From positions 1 to 64,000 of the forward strand of contig OZ245829.1 of assembly GCA_965228625.1 (NCBI GenBank): a DNA stretch of 64,000 nucleotides. The letters are read 5' to 3'. The DNA comes from UBA2767 sp965228625 (GTDB lineage: Bacteria; Pseudomonadota; Alphaproteobacteria; Rhizobiales; Methyloligellaceae). The notes beneath the pieces are model-generated. The model made no database searches, was not told the origin of the DNA, and saw only the letters and a list, made by a program, of their open reading frames with translations. The translations under genes and the position numbers were made by a program. Position 1 is the stretch's first letter, and each line of letters begins with the position of its first letter. Of the stretch, positions 1-8,352 are shown one piece after another.

Positions 1-39
1 TCAACCATGCATATGTCTGGGGTCAACCGGAAACGCGGC

Positions 40-1095
40 TCAATTTACCGGCGCTTTTTCGGCGGGCGGTTCTTCGCGAACACTTAGTTTGTCACTCACC
101 TTGAAAGCCGACGGAAAGCTGAAACTGATGGCCTCGACGATCTCGTTTGCAGTCCGTTCGTCCGCGGCAATTCCCTCCAGTTCCAGGTCATTGCCCTCCA
201 TCTTCACACGGCCGGAGACGAGCCGGCGTAGTTGAATCAGCGAGGCGGAAAGTGCCCATCGCCACTCGTCGGGCGCGCCGGATGCGATTTGCATGGCATC
301 GTCGATCTTCTTGTCCGGAAACAGGCTGCGCGCACGCCGCAAAATCTCCTCGCGGGCGTCCTCGCTCAGCACGTGGCCACCGAATGACAAGGTACTGCCA
401 TTGTACTTCACGCGTGTGGAGTATGGCTTGATCACCGGCGGTTCCACCTTGTCGACGTTCAATTCCATGCTGACGGGCAGTTGCCCGGCCGGGAGCGTCA
501 CAAGGCTTCGGTAGGCCATGGTCGTCTCGGCCTCGCCCCGAACCGAGAGGTTCGTGCCGGCCAGATGGACCGAACCCTTCTTGAGCTGTCCGAGCTGGAT
601 GACGGCGAAGCTGACCGAGCCGAGCCACTCCTGGCGTGGCGGCGATCCGCCCGCGAGCATCGACTTGTCGTCAACTTCCATATCGGGCATGGCAGCCTTG
701 ATGAAACCGACAACGGCCTGCCGATCCGCCGCAGTGGGCACGTGGCCCCTGATCTTGATCTGGCCGTCCTCTTTCGCGGCGAGCCAGGTATAGGTGTCCG
801 GCGACGCGATCAGGTCGGATTTGTCGACGACATTGCGAACGCCCCAGATGCTGGAGATGATCCGAAGGGCGGTATCGCGTTCCTCGCGCGAAAACGAAAG
901 CCCCTCAAGAACCGCGTCGCGGCCGTCGAAGCTCGCGATTGCCCAAGGCAACCCCGCCTCGCGCAACGCTGTCGAGGTTCGTTCCGATAGATCGCGCTCC
1001 ACGCGCGTGCTGGTGGCATATTGGGCCAAGACGCCGACGAGAACGACGACCGGCAATCCCCACAGCCACTTCACAGGTCTGCAACCCACTCTCAA
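40..1095 (-). CDS. Membrane-anchored BON-domain periplasmic protein
   Basis: 351 residues. An N-terminal hydrophobic segment (about residues 9-27) acts as signal anchor, so the rest should lie in the periplasm. The body has two or three repeats of the BON fold: a start around residues 35-95, a second block around 100-140 and a third around 220-275, the last two sharing an alternating pattern with 'FPD/MPD' and 'DDAM/DDKSM' elements. BON domains bind phospholipid or other envelope surfaces. In related alphaproteobacterial proteins this arrangement is followed by a C-terminal OmpA peptidoglycan-binding domain, which is absent here; the protein ends in a Pro/Glu-rich tail. No operon partner. The family call is from pattern recognition; the exact ligand is unknown. 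Confidence 0.6.
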   Translation of the reverse strand: MRVGCRPVKWLWGLPVVVLVGVLAQYATSTRVERDLSERTSTALREAGLPWAIASFDGRDAVLEGLSFSREERDTALRIISSIWGVRNVVDKSDLIASPDTYTWLAAKEDGQIKIRGHVPTAADRQAVVGFIKAAMPDMEVDDKSMLAGGSPPRQEWLGSVSFAVIQLGQLKKGSVHLAGTNLSVRGEAETTMAYRSLVTLPAGQLPVSMELNVDKVEPPVIKPYSTRVKYNGSTLSFGGHVLSEDAREEILRRARSLFPDKKIDDAMQIASGAPDEWRWALSASLIQLRRLVSGRVKMEGNDLELEGIAADERTANEIVEAISFSFPSAFKVSDKLSVREEPPAEKAPVN

Positions 1096-1622
1096 CTCCC
1101 CATTCCGTCATTCCGAACAGAACGAATCGGGCAGCCTCCATGCAACCGCACAATTCCGCTCATGGCAATGGCACGCCACGATTTTTGCAAAATATTGCGG
1201 CTGGCGGAGAGGAAGGCCGCCGTGCCCAAATCCGGACGTGTCCATACACGTCCGCGTTCCAATTGACGCTCAATGTACATTCCCTGTGTGTTGTCCATAG
1301 GCGTCCGCTGCCGTCCATCTGAAGCCACGATGTAATGATGGTTGGAGTGGTGGGTACGCCCACCCGAGGATGCGATCATTGACCTTGCGGCATTTTGAGC
1401 GATACGAGACCAAAGGGAAAGCCGAAAGGCCGAGGAAATGCGCAGGGCCGGACGGCAGGCATTGACCCCAATACCGTTCGCGACGGCAAACACAAAGATG
1501 CGCCCACGTTCGAATCCGCGGCGCAACGTTCACGTAAAAGGCGAAGACTTCGGTAACGAGAACCATGCAAAGCAATGGATTACAACGCTTGATAGCTACG
1601 CTGAAACGGAGCCGTTTCATCG
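1096..1622. other. Intergenic stretch, no gene seen
   Basis: 527 bases without a convincing gene. Open frames on both strands lack a ribosome binding site, signal peptide or recognisable motif. One compact hairpin (6-bp GGTGGG/CCCACC stem, TACG loop) lies at 1349-1364 with no T tract. A second hairpin at 1602-1619 is listed separately. Confidence 0.5.
1602..1619 (-). terminator. Stem-loop just after the NPYG-repeat gene
   Basis: TGAAACG and CGTTTCA form a perfect 7-bp stem around a 4-base loop, starting 4 bases past the stop codon of the minus-strand gene ending at 1623. There is no clear U tract, so it may be a weak terminator or only an mRNA 3' end protector. Confidence 0.35.
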
Positions 1623-2021
1623 TTAGCGTGACGGCACGACGTTAAACCTGTCTCCTGAATAGGGATTCCCGGCGCCATATGGATTGTTGAGGCTGTCAGG
1701 CGAATACTGGCTTCCATATCGGCCGTAAGGGTTGGAAACAGAGTCCTGATCGTACGGATTAGTGCTCAGGCGACCACGATAATTTCCCTGCTGGTCGTAG
1801 ATTTTGGGCGCATCTGTCGCATGCGGATTGGTCCAAGACTTGTTGCTGTAGCGACTCCCATACTCGCTGTACGGGTTCATGAGGCCGTCTGATTTATAGG
1901 GACTGCCGGCACCGTACGGATTGTCCAGACAGTTTGGATCGTAAGGACAGGCCGCAAATGACTGATATGAAAAAGAAAGTAGTGTGGCGCCAACAATTGA
2001 TACAACCACAAGTTGTTTCAT
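1623..2021 (-). CDS. Exported protein with Asn-Pro-Tyr-Gly repeats
   Basis: 132 residues from the chosen start. I place the start at 2021 rather than the upstream ATG at 2057, because a run of five G lies about eight bases before this ATG and the protein then begins directly with a signal peptide (MKQLVVVS... to SFAA). The mature part is almost wholly built from degenerate units of the form N-P-Y-G/S/D followed by G-S/N-x-Y-S/K; six or more units can be counted, with one pair of cysteines close to the N terminus of the mature chain. Such low-complexity Tyr/Asn/Pro/Gly proteins occur as secreted or envelope-associated hypothetical proteins in proteobacteria and cyanobacteria. No function is assigned. 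Confidence 0.7.
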   Translation of the reverse strand: MKQLVVVSIVGATLLSFSYQSFAACPYDPNCLDNPYGAGSPYKSDGLMNPYSEYGSRYSNKSWTNPHATDAPKIYDQQGNYRGRLSTNPYDQDSVSNPYGRYGSQYSPDSLNNPYGAGNPYSGDRFNVVPSR

Positions 2022-2432
2022 GACAGCCCCCATATTTTGTTTGGACGAGCTTGTCACTTGCTTGGTTTTATGTCCAGCACCTTTTGAAGGTCATCGTGAC
2101 AGGCAATAGAATTGCTCAAACATCGGGAAATGAGAAAGAAGCCCCCTCTCCGGCCCATGGGGTTTGACACTGCAGCTTCTGATGCGGTCGCCACATGTCT
2201 GCAGAGCCGTATCAATTTCACCGATCACAAGTACAGTTGAAATTCTGTTCAGGCCTGCCGGAAGCGGAGCGAAGTACGTGATGCTCAGCTAAGCTCCGGG
2301 AAAGTATCAAGAAAAAACCCCATCGGCCAACCGACCTCAATTCCAGTACTCGGTATCTGGTTCGCGTCCTATCTCCTGCTCAACACAACACGGCCCGCTT
2401 AAGGCGGCGCAAAGGACTGACAGGAGAAGAGA
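2022..2432. other. Intergenic region between divergent exported-protein genes
   Basis: 411 bases separating two divergent genes for exported repeat proteins. It must hold both promoters, but I cannot pick out -35/-10 boxes with confidence. A strong ribosome binding site (AGGAG, then AAGAGA) precedes the plus-strand gene at 2433. No gene seen. Confidence 0.5.
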
Positions 2433-3620
2433 ATGACAAGGACGATCAAAATGAGGGCAATTCGCGCCGCCCTTATGCTCGGCATCACGCTGGGTTCCAC
2501 AGGCGCGATCACGGCCATATCGGCGCCATTGACGGCATCAAGCGCCCACGCTTTCGGGTGGAGTGATATCACTGGCGCGCTCGACGACTTTGGAACAGCG
2601 GTCGCCGGAGGCATTGCACATGTCGCGGACACGATCGTCGATGCTGGCGAGGCGCTTGGCAGAAATGCCGTGCGTATCGGTGGTGATGTTGCCGACGGTA
2701 TGGTCCATGTCGGTGGAACAGTGGTCGATGCTGGTGAGCACTTTGGGCGCAATGCTGTGCGCGTCGGTTCAGTCGTTGGTGACGCGGTTGGCCTGGACGG
2801 CAGTTTCGGGGTTTCGTTTTCGCCGAGTGCGTCGGGTGCGCCGGCGGTGATCAGGCCAGGGCAATGGGGACAGAGGCCCTATACTCCGGGATCCATGAAG
2901 GCGCCGCCAGAAGGCGTGCTGCCGGACTTCGACAAGGTGCTCCGCAAGAAAGACGGTCTCGCCCGGAAAAAGGCGCAGAGCCGGCCGCAGGATAAACCGC
3001 TTGATCCAGGCGATGGAACTGGTCCGGTCGGGCCACGTCCTGTGCCGAAGCAGAGATTCGACACGGTGCTCCAACAGAAAGGCAATCTCGCTTTGACGAA
3101 GGCGCAGAGTAGCGTCCCGACGAAACCTCTCGATCCGGGGGTTGGCACAAAACCGGTTCGTCCGGTCAACAGTGTTGGAAATCATCCGATTGGGCGTGAC
3201 AAGTCCGTCTGGGGCCGCCCTGTCGGCGTAAAAAAACCAATCAGCCGCGACAAGTCCGTTTGGGGCAGGCCCGTCGGACAGGCAAAAACGAAAACCACAA
3301 AGTCAACCGTGAAGGCCACGCGTGTAAAAACCGCACCCGTGTCGTCAAAGCGGCCCGCAAAAAAGAGGGTCGGGCTGTCCGGCGGCAGCAAGGTCAAGAC
3401 AATGAGGTGGAAGCCGATCACCAAGAAGGCGGTTCGGATGAAGTCGCAACGATCCCGGAAAAGCTACGGCGGCGGAAGTGAGACCAAGACCAAACATTGG
3501 AGAGGCAAGGTTCGAAATAAGGCCGTGCCGATGAAGATGCATGGAAACGGCAAAGCGATGAAACGCTCTAGCACCAAAACCAACGTCCGCATGCAACGAG
3601 GCGGAAAACGTCGCGGCTGA
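2433..3620 (+). CDS. Exported, highly basic protein with three internal duplications
   Basis: 395 residues with a strong Shine-Dalgarno AGGAG. An N-terminal signal peptide (basic start, hydrophobic core 11-33, likely cleavage after SAHA) is followed by three different tandem duplications: about residues 60-112 (two copies of an AGE-x-x-GRNAVR-x-G unit), about 165-250 (two copies of a unit with F-D-x-V-L and KPLDPG) and about 255-280 (two copies of RDKSVWGRPVG). The last 120 residues are extremely rich in Lys/Arg. This architecture recalls secreted proteins that bind polyanions (DNA, polysaccharide, lipopolysaccharide), but I recognise no family. Function unknown; the gene is convincing because of its start site, signal peptide and codon use. 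Confidence 0.75.
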   Translation: MTRTIKMRAIRAALMLGITLGSTGAITAISAPLTASSAHAFGWSDITGALDDFGTAVAGGIAHVADTIVDAGEALGRNAVRIGGDVADGMVHVGGTVVDAGEHFGRNAVRVGSVVGDAVGLDGSFGVSFSPSASGAPAVIRPGQWGQRPYTPGSMKAPPEGVLPDFDKVLRKKDGLARKKAQSRPQDKPLDPGDGTGPVGPRPVPKQRFDTVLQQKGNLALTKAQSSVPTKPLDPGVGTKPVRPVNSVGNHPIGRDKSVWGRPVGVKKPISRDKSVWGRPVGQAKTKTTKSTVKATRVKTAPVSSKRPAKKRVGLSGGSKVKTMRWKPITKKAVRMKSQRSRKSYGGGSETKTKHWRGKVRNKAVPMKMHGNGKAMKRSSTKTNVRMQRGGKRRG

Positions 3621-3838
3621 TCTGCCGATGCCAATATGGGGAGAGCGGAAGGATGGCGCCATTCCGGTCGCAAGACCAGGGTGGCGCTTTCCGATTACTG
3701 ATTTCTGCAAAGGCACGGAAATCAGATTTGTTCCTCAAAACAAGCGCCTAGCAAAAGAGTTTTTGTTGGTGAAATGGTGGGTGGTGTCTTCGCTAATGCT
3801 GGATAAACGTTATATATCAATAATTTATCTGCAAAATC

Positions 3839-3928
3839 TGGCGGAGAGGAAGGGATTCGAACCCTCGATACGGTCTCCCGTATACTCCCTTAGCAGGGGA
3901 GCGCCTTCAGCCACTCGGCCACCTCTCC
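3839..3928 (-). tRNA. tRNA-Ser (anticodon GCU)
   Basis: Read on the minus strand: acceptor GGAGAGG pairs with CCTCTCC, discriminator G and an encoded CCA end. The anticodon stem CTCCC/GGGAG encloses loop CTGCTAA, giving anticodon GCU (codons AGC/AGU). A long variable arm makes it 90 nt, as expected for class II serine tRNAs. Confidence 0.96.
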
Positions 3929-4090
3929 GTCGCTGGGAATACAGGGGATTCCCGTTCATTTCAACTGCCGCCGGCCGCGTGGCGGTCGCACGGCGCTGCG
4001 GTCAAACGTTTATAGCCGGGCGCGGGTGCCGGCTGGAAAATTGACATCCGGCGGTTCTTCAGGTTGATGAGGCCGAGACCGGCGTGACAC

Positions 4091-4167
4091 CCGCCCCTAG
4101 CTCAACTGGATAGAGCATCGGACTTCGAATCCGAAGGTTGCAGGTTCGAATCCTGCGGGGCGGGCCA
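4091..4167 (+). tRNA. tRNA-Arg (anticodon UCG)
   Basis: Acceptor CCGCCCC pairs with GGGGCGG, discriminator G and encoded CCA. D arm GCTC/GAGC; anticodon stem TCGGA/TCCGA with loop CTTCGAA gives anticodon UCG (reads CGA and probably other CGN codons); T arm GCAGG/CCTGC with TTCGAAT loop. 77 nt. Confidence 0.95.
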
Positions 4168-4223
4168 ATCTCGGCCGTTTGTGTCAGGTCGTGTGCGGTC
4201 CGTCCGGACCACGATTTGCGGAC

Positions 4224-5360
4224 TCAGCGCAGTCCAAGCTTGTCGATCAGCCGTGCGCGTTTCATCAGCCACCAGCCGGCCTCCGGCGGCCACATGGCGT
4301 GGTTTTCGTCGGCCTTGAGCTGCGCCGCGGCGTGTAGCGGCCAGTTCGGGTCATCGAGCATTTCGCGCGCGAGCGCGACCATATCGGCGCGCCCTTCAGA
4401 GACAATTTCCTCGCATGCCTGGGCATCCCAGAGAAAGCCGACGGCCATTGACGCCACGTCGGCTTCGCGCCGAATGCGCTCGGCAAACGGAACCTGAAAT
4501 CCCTGCTCGATTTTCATGCGCCGGGGACGTTCTCGTCCGCCGACGCCACCGGTGGAGCAATCGATCATGTCCACCCCTTCCCGCGCGAGCACACGCGCGG
4601 TCTCGACCGTTTCGTCGGCCTCGATCCCGCCCTCGATCCAGTCGGTCGCGGAAAGCCTGAAGATGAGTGGCATGTCTTCAGGCCAGTGATTGCGTATGGA
4701 CCGGGCCACTTCGACGGCAAACCTCTGCCGTCCAGCGTCGTCCCCACCCCACGCGTCCGTTCTGTGATTGGCGATCGGTGAGAGAAACTGATGGATCAGG
4801 AATCCATGTGCGCCGTAAACCTCAAGCACCTTGAAGCCTGCCTCGAGGGCGCGCCTTGCCGCGTGGCCGAAGGCGGCAATCACCCGTCTGATGTCGTCTT
4901 CGCCCATTTCGGCAGGCGTTGGCCATCCGTCGGCGTAAGGAACCGCAGACGGTGCAACGGCCGTCCACGGCTTTTCGTCACGCTCTCGTTCATCGTCGTC
5001 CGTGACCGGCGTTTCGCCGTGCCAGGGGCGGCGTTCGGAGGCCTTGCGCCCGGCGTGGCCGAGCTGAATCCCGGGCATTGCACCTTCCGCCTCGAGAAAC
5101 GCGGTGATCGGGCGGAGCGGTTCGACCTGTCCCTCCTCCCAAAGGCCCAGATCTCCGTGCGTACGCCTGCCGTCGGCCTCAACCGCCGTGGCTTCGGCAA
5201 ACACCAGGCCCGCACCGCCGAGAGCGAAGCGCCCCAGATGGACGAGATGCCAGTTGTTCGCGTAGCCATTTTTCGCGCGGTACTGGCTCATCGGTGAGAC
5301 AGCAATCCGGTTCTTGAATGTTACGCCTCGCAACGCGAGGGGTTGGAACAACTCACTCAT
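4224..5360 (-). CDS. Old Yellow Enzyme family FMN oxidoreductase (YqjM-like)
   Basis: 378 residues, a full-length (beta/alpha)8 FMN enzyme of the YqjM/NamA class, which reduces activated C=C bonds of enals, enones or nitro compounds with NAD(P)H. Seen: N-terminal phosphate/substrate strand RIAVSPMSQY, the flavin-binding GIQLGHAGRKAS segment near residue 98, AHGFLIHQFLSP at 184-195 and the NHRTDAWGG signature at 198-206. Two usual active-site residues differ: the redox-tuning Cys of YqjM is Ser25 here, and the first His of the H-x-x-H carbonyl-binding pair is Tyr182 (second His185 kept). AAAGGAG precedes the ATG. No obvious operon; substrate not predicted. Confidence 0.88.
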   Translation of the reverse strand: MSELFQPLALRGVTFKNRIAVSPMSQYRAKNGYANNWHLVHLGRFALGGAGLVFAEATAVEADGRRTHGDLGLWEEGQVEPLRPITAFLEAEGAMPGIQLGHAGRKASERRPWHGETPVTDDDERERDEKPWTAVAPSAVPYADGWPTPAEMGEDDIRRVIAAFGHAARRALEAGFKVLEVYGAHGFLIHQFLSPIANHRTDAWGGDDAGRQRFAVEVARSIRNHWPEDMPLIFRLSATDWIEGGIEADETVETARVLAREGVDMIDCSTGGVGGRERPRRMKIEQGFQVPFAERIRREADVASMAVGFLWDAQACEEIVSEGRADMVALAREMLDDPNWPLHAAAQLKADENHAMWPPEAGWWLMKRARLIDKLGLR

Positions 5361-5583
5361 GGTCGATCACTCCTTTGCGCGGAATGCGGCGCTGCCCGGC
5401 GGCACGTAACTACCAGCCGTACACGTCGCGCGCGATAGCATCGCGAAACAAACTGATTGTTCAGATCGAGGTGAGTGCAATTGCGCGTGCACGATGTCAG
5501 GCAAGAACCGTGCGCGCTGGCGGGCTACAGACGCGAGGTCCTGGTATCTGCCCGCCAGCAGTCTGTGGAATGTCGTCCGACGG

Positions 5584-6087
5584 TTAGAACGAACCGCGGT
5601 ATTTTTCCGGCAGCAACGGCGTGTCGATCACATGGATCACGCCATTGTCGGCCACGATGTCGGCCTTGACGACCTTGTTGCCGTCCACCATCACATCGCC
5701 GGTTCCGTCAACCATGACCATGGTGCCTTCGACGGTCTTGGCGTCCGTCTTCTTGCCCTTGAGGTCGGCGGCCATCACCTTGCCCGGCACCACGTGGTGT
5801 TTCAGAAGGCGCACGAGATGCTCTTTCTTGGCAGGGTTCAGGAACAGGTCCACTTCCGCCTTGGGCCACTTCGCGAATGCCGCATCCGTCGGGGCGAAGA
5901 CCGTGAATGGCCCCGGACCCTTGAGCGTTTCGGCAAGGCCGGCCGCATTGATCATCTTGACCAGGATCGTGAAATCCGGATTGGCCGCGGCGGTATCGAC
6001 GATATCCTTGGCGAACGCCGGCGCTGCCGCGAAGCCGAGCGGTAGTGCCACCGCGGCGGCAAAGATCTTTGAGCGAATTGATTTCAT
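5584..6087 (-). CDS. Exported fasciclin (FAS1) domain protein
   Basis: 167 residues: signal peptide (residues 1-26, AFA cleavage) followed by one complete FAS1 domain. The conserved H1 box is visible as GPFTVFAPTDAAF and the H2-type end as NGVIHVIDTPLLP. Bacterial single-domain FAS1 proteins are periplasmic or surface adhesion-type proteins. RBS AGGGAGC five bases before the ATG. Monocistronic; divergent from the DUF255 gene. Confidence 0.93.
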   Translation of the reverse strand: MKSIRSKIFAAAVALPLGFAAAPAFAKDIVDTAAANPDFTILVKMINAAGLAETLKGPGPFTVFAPTDAAFAKWPKAEVDLFLNPAKKEHLVRLLKHHVVPGKVMAADLKGKKTDAKTVEGTMVMVDGTGDVMVDGNKVVKADIVADNGVIHVIDTPLLPEKYRGSF

Positions 6088-6176
6088 TACAAGCTCCCTG
6101 TGTGTTGGCTTTGGAGAGATACGCGACGGTTACGTGCGGGACCCGGCTACAGATGCTGCCTTCAAGGTTGCCGTGT

Positions 6177-6193
6177 GTTCACGATGTCGCGAG
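6177..6193. repeat. 17-bp direct repeat, copy 1
   Basis: GTTCACGATGTCGCGAG occurs here, upstream of the DUF255 gene, and again at 8237-8253 just after its stop codon, in the same orientation. It is not within either coding sequence. It contains the palindrome TCGCGA. Confidence 0.6.
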
Positions 6194-6360
6194 CGGCAAC
6201 ACGTTGCGAAACGCGACGCAAGGTTTATGCCGCTCACCGATAGCGCGGAGTCGCGTGGGAACCGTCACGCGAAATTGATGGTTTGCCAAATGTCGTGCGG
6301 CGCTCAGACGCGCCGATGGACGTAAACTCTCACCAAGCCCATCAATGCCGGAGTCCGCGC

Positions 6361-8220
6361 ATGCAACACGTCAGCCATTGGATCGCAAGGGCGCTCGCTG
6401 TCTTGGGCGCGCTGATGGTGCTCACGCCCTCATACGTGCTTGCGCAGGACCGGGACGCGACCGAGGTGAAGGCGACAGAACCCCCGGAGATCACATGGCA
6501 CCCATGGGGAAATGAACTGTTCGCAGCCGCGAAACGGGAAAACCGCCATATCCTGCTCGACCTCAACGCGCGCTGGTGCCACTGGTGCCACTTCATGGAG
6601 CGACGGACATACGCTCATCCTGATGTCCGTGAGCTGGTTGCCAACGGGTACCTGGCTGTGCGCGTCGATCAGGACGCGAACCCCGATCTCGCGTCGCGCT
6701 ATGGCGACTGGGGCTGGCCTGCCACAATCATCTTTGATCCGCAAGGCAATGAAGTCGCAAAACTGCAAGGCTTCCAGCGCCCGAGCCTGATGTCGACCAT
6801 TCTCTACATCATCCGCAATCAGCCTGAGCAGATTCCGAAGCTGCCGACCAGGCGTGGTTTCGCAAAGTCGACGACCGCGTTTCTCGACTCGGCGCAACGG
6901 GCCCGCATCCTCGATCTCATGAAGAATTCCTATGACACCGAGCATGCGGGCTGGGGCCGGCGCTTGAAGTTTCTGCAGCCGGACGTTGTCGAATATGCGC
7001 TGCGAGAAGCGCGCCACGGAAACACGGAGCTGGAGCAACGTGTCAGGGCGTCGCTCGACGCGGCTCTTGTGTTGATCGACCCTGAGTGGGGCGGCATCTA
7101 CCAGTATTCCCACAAACGCGACTGGTCGGCGCCCCACTTCGAAAAGCTGATGTGGTTCCAGGCACAGAACATGCGGGCATACGCCCTCGCCTACCGGCAG
7201 TTTGGCGACCCGAAATACCTTGAGGCGGTGCAGAGTCTGTACGGGTATCTGACAACATATCTGCGCAGTCCGGAGGGCGCCTTCTACACAAGCCAGGATG
7301 CGGACGTGGACGCCGAAACGCTTGGTGAGGATTTCTACAGGCTCTCGGCAGCCGAACGCGCACGCCAGCCCAAATCCCCGCCGATCGACACGAATCGCTA
7401 TGCCCGTGAAAACGGGTGGGCAATTACCGGTCTGCTCGCGGTTTACGATGTGACGGGCGATGAGGCGGCGCTCGACCATGCGATCACGGCGGCAGAATGG
7501 GTTCTGAAGAACCGGAGATTGCCAGGCGGCGGTTTTACACATGGTGTCAACGACCGCGGCGGTCCGTTTCTTTCAGACTCTCTTGCAATGGCGCGTGCGC
7601 TGCTTGGTCTGTACGCGGCAACCGGAGATGCGCGCTGGTTGCGTGAGGCCGAACGTGCCGGCGATTATTTGGACAGCACCTTCCGCCACCCCGGCGCGGG
7701 TTTCGTCACAACCGCGAAACCTGCAGCCGAGGCGGCGGCATTTGCACAGCCGTATTTCAACATCGATGAGAACACCCGTCTGGCGCGATTTGCCAACGCG
7801 TTGCACCGTGTATCGGGCAAGGCGCGATTTCGTGACATGGTGGTTCATGCCATGCGGTACCTGACAACGGATGCGGTGACGACGGAACGACGGTTCCTTG
7901 TGGGCATCGTCCTTGCCGATGACGAGCTTGCGGTTGAACCGCCGCATATCGCAATTGTCGGTGCGAAGGAGCACGCGCAGTCAAAAAGGCTTCTTCGAGA
8001 AGCGCTGAAACTGCCGTTCAGCTATCGGCGCATCGATTTCTGGGATCCGGACAAAGAGACGCCGCCCAACCCGGATGTGACTTATCCGCCGCTCGAAAAA
8101 CCTGCGGCATTCGCCTGCGCCAACCAGATTTGCTCGCTGCCGGTATTCGAACCGGAAGGACTGGCGCCGGTCGTGCAGCGCATGCTGGATCAGCGGGTCG
8201 TGCGGAAGACCGACAACTGA
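6361..8220 (+). CDS. Exported DUF255 (YyaL-like) thioredoxin/glycosidase-like protein
   Basis: 619 residues from ATG 6361, chosen because a signal peptide starts exactly there (hydrophobic core 8-27, LAQ cleavage) and GGAG lies upstream; an earlier in-frame ATG at 6283 would bury it. Residues 45-170 are a thioredoxin-like domain with the family hallmark CHWCH at 73-77; the rest is an (alpha/alpha)6-toroid like that of N-acylglucosamine epimerases. A conserved C-terminal double-Cys segment (ACANQICSLPV) is present. The family (bacterial YyaL, human SPATA20) is usually cytosolic and about 680 residues. A secretion signal is unusual and would put the Cys pair in the periplasm. Role unknown. Confidence 0.88.
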   Translation: MQHVSHWIARALAVLGALMVLTPSYVLAQDRDATEVKATEPPEITWHPWGNELFAAAKRENRHILLDLNARWCHWCHFMERRTYAHPDVRELVANGYLAVRVDQDANPDLASRYGDWGWPATIIFDPQGNEVAKLQGFQRPSLMSTILYIIRNQPEQIPKLPTRRGFAKSTTAFLDSAQRARILDLMKNSYDTEHAGWGRRLKFLQPDVVEYALREARHGNTELEQRVRASLDAALVLIDPEWGGIYQYSHKRDWSAPHFEKLMWFQAQNMRAYALAYRQFGDPKYLEAVQSLYGYLTTYLRSPEGAFYTSQDADVDAETLGEDFYRLSAAERARQPKSPPIDTNRYARENGWAITGLLAVYDVTGDEAALDHAITAAEWVLKNRRLPGGGFTHGVNDRGGPFLSDSLAMARALLGLYAATGDARWLREAERAGDYLDSTFRHPGAGFVTTAKPAAEAAAFAQPYFNIDENTRLARFANALHRVSGKARFRDMVVHAMRYLTTDAVTTERRFLVGIVLADDELAVEPPHIAIVGAKEHAQSKRLLREALKLPFSYRRIDFWDPDKETPPNPDVTYPPLEKPAAFACANQICSLPVFEPEGLAPVVQRMLDQRVVRKTDN

Positions 8221-8236
8221 TGGCAGGTCTTCGCGC

Positions 8237-8253
8237 GTTCACGATGTCGCGAG
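8237..8253. repeat. 17-bp direct repeat, copy 2
   Basis: Same 17 bases as 6177-6193. Here the repeat is followed by CGTGAAC at 8260-8266, which can pair with its first seven bases to make a hairpin downstream of the DUF255 stop codon. Confidence 0.6.
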
Positions 8254-8352
8254 ATGCCGCGTGAACCGGCAAGACCGGCCGCATTCCTGTTGCAAACATG
8301 CGTGTCCGATGTCATCGATTTTGGGAAGATCGGGGTTGACGAGGGGTCCGCT

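Noticed and set aside
1092..1526. Minus-strand frames in the 1.1-1.6 kb gap
   Set aside because: No ribosome binding site, no signal peptide, no recognisable motif, and several overlapping frames of similar quality.
3628..4044. Open frame on the plus strand across the serine tRNA
   Set aside because: Its middle (LAERKGFEPSIRSPVYSLSRG) is the well-known false translation of an antisense tRNA-Ser gene.
4102..4293. Minus-strand frame with PAPQDSNLQPSDSKSDALSS
   Set aside because: This is the antisense reading of tRNA-Arg, a frequent false protein in databases.
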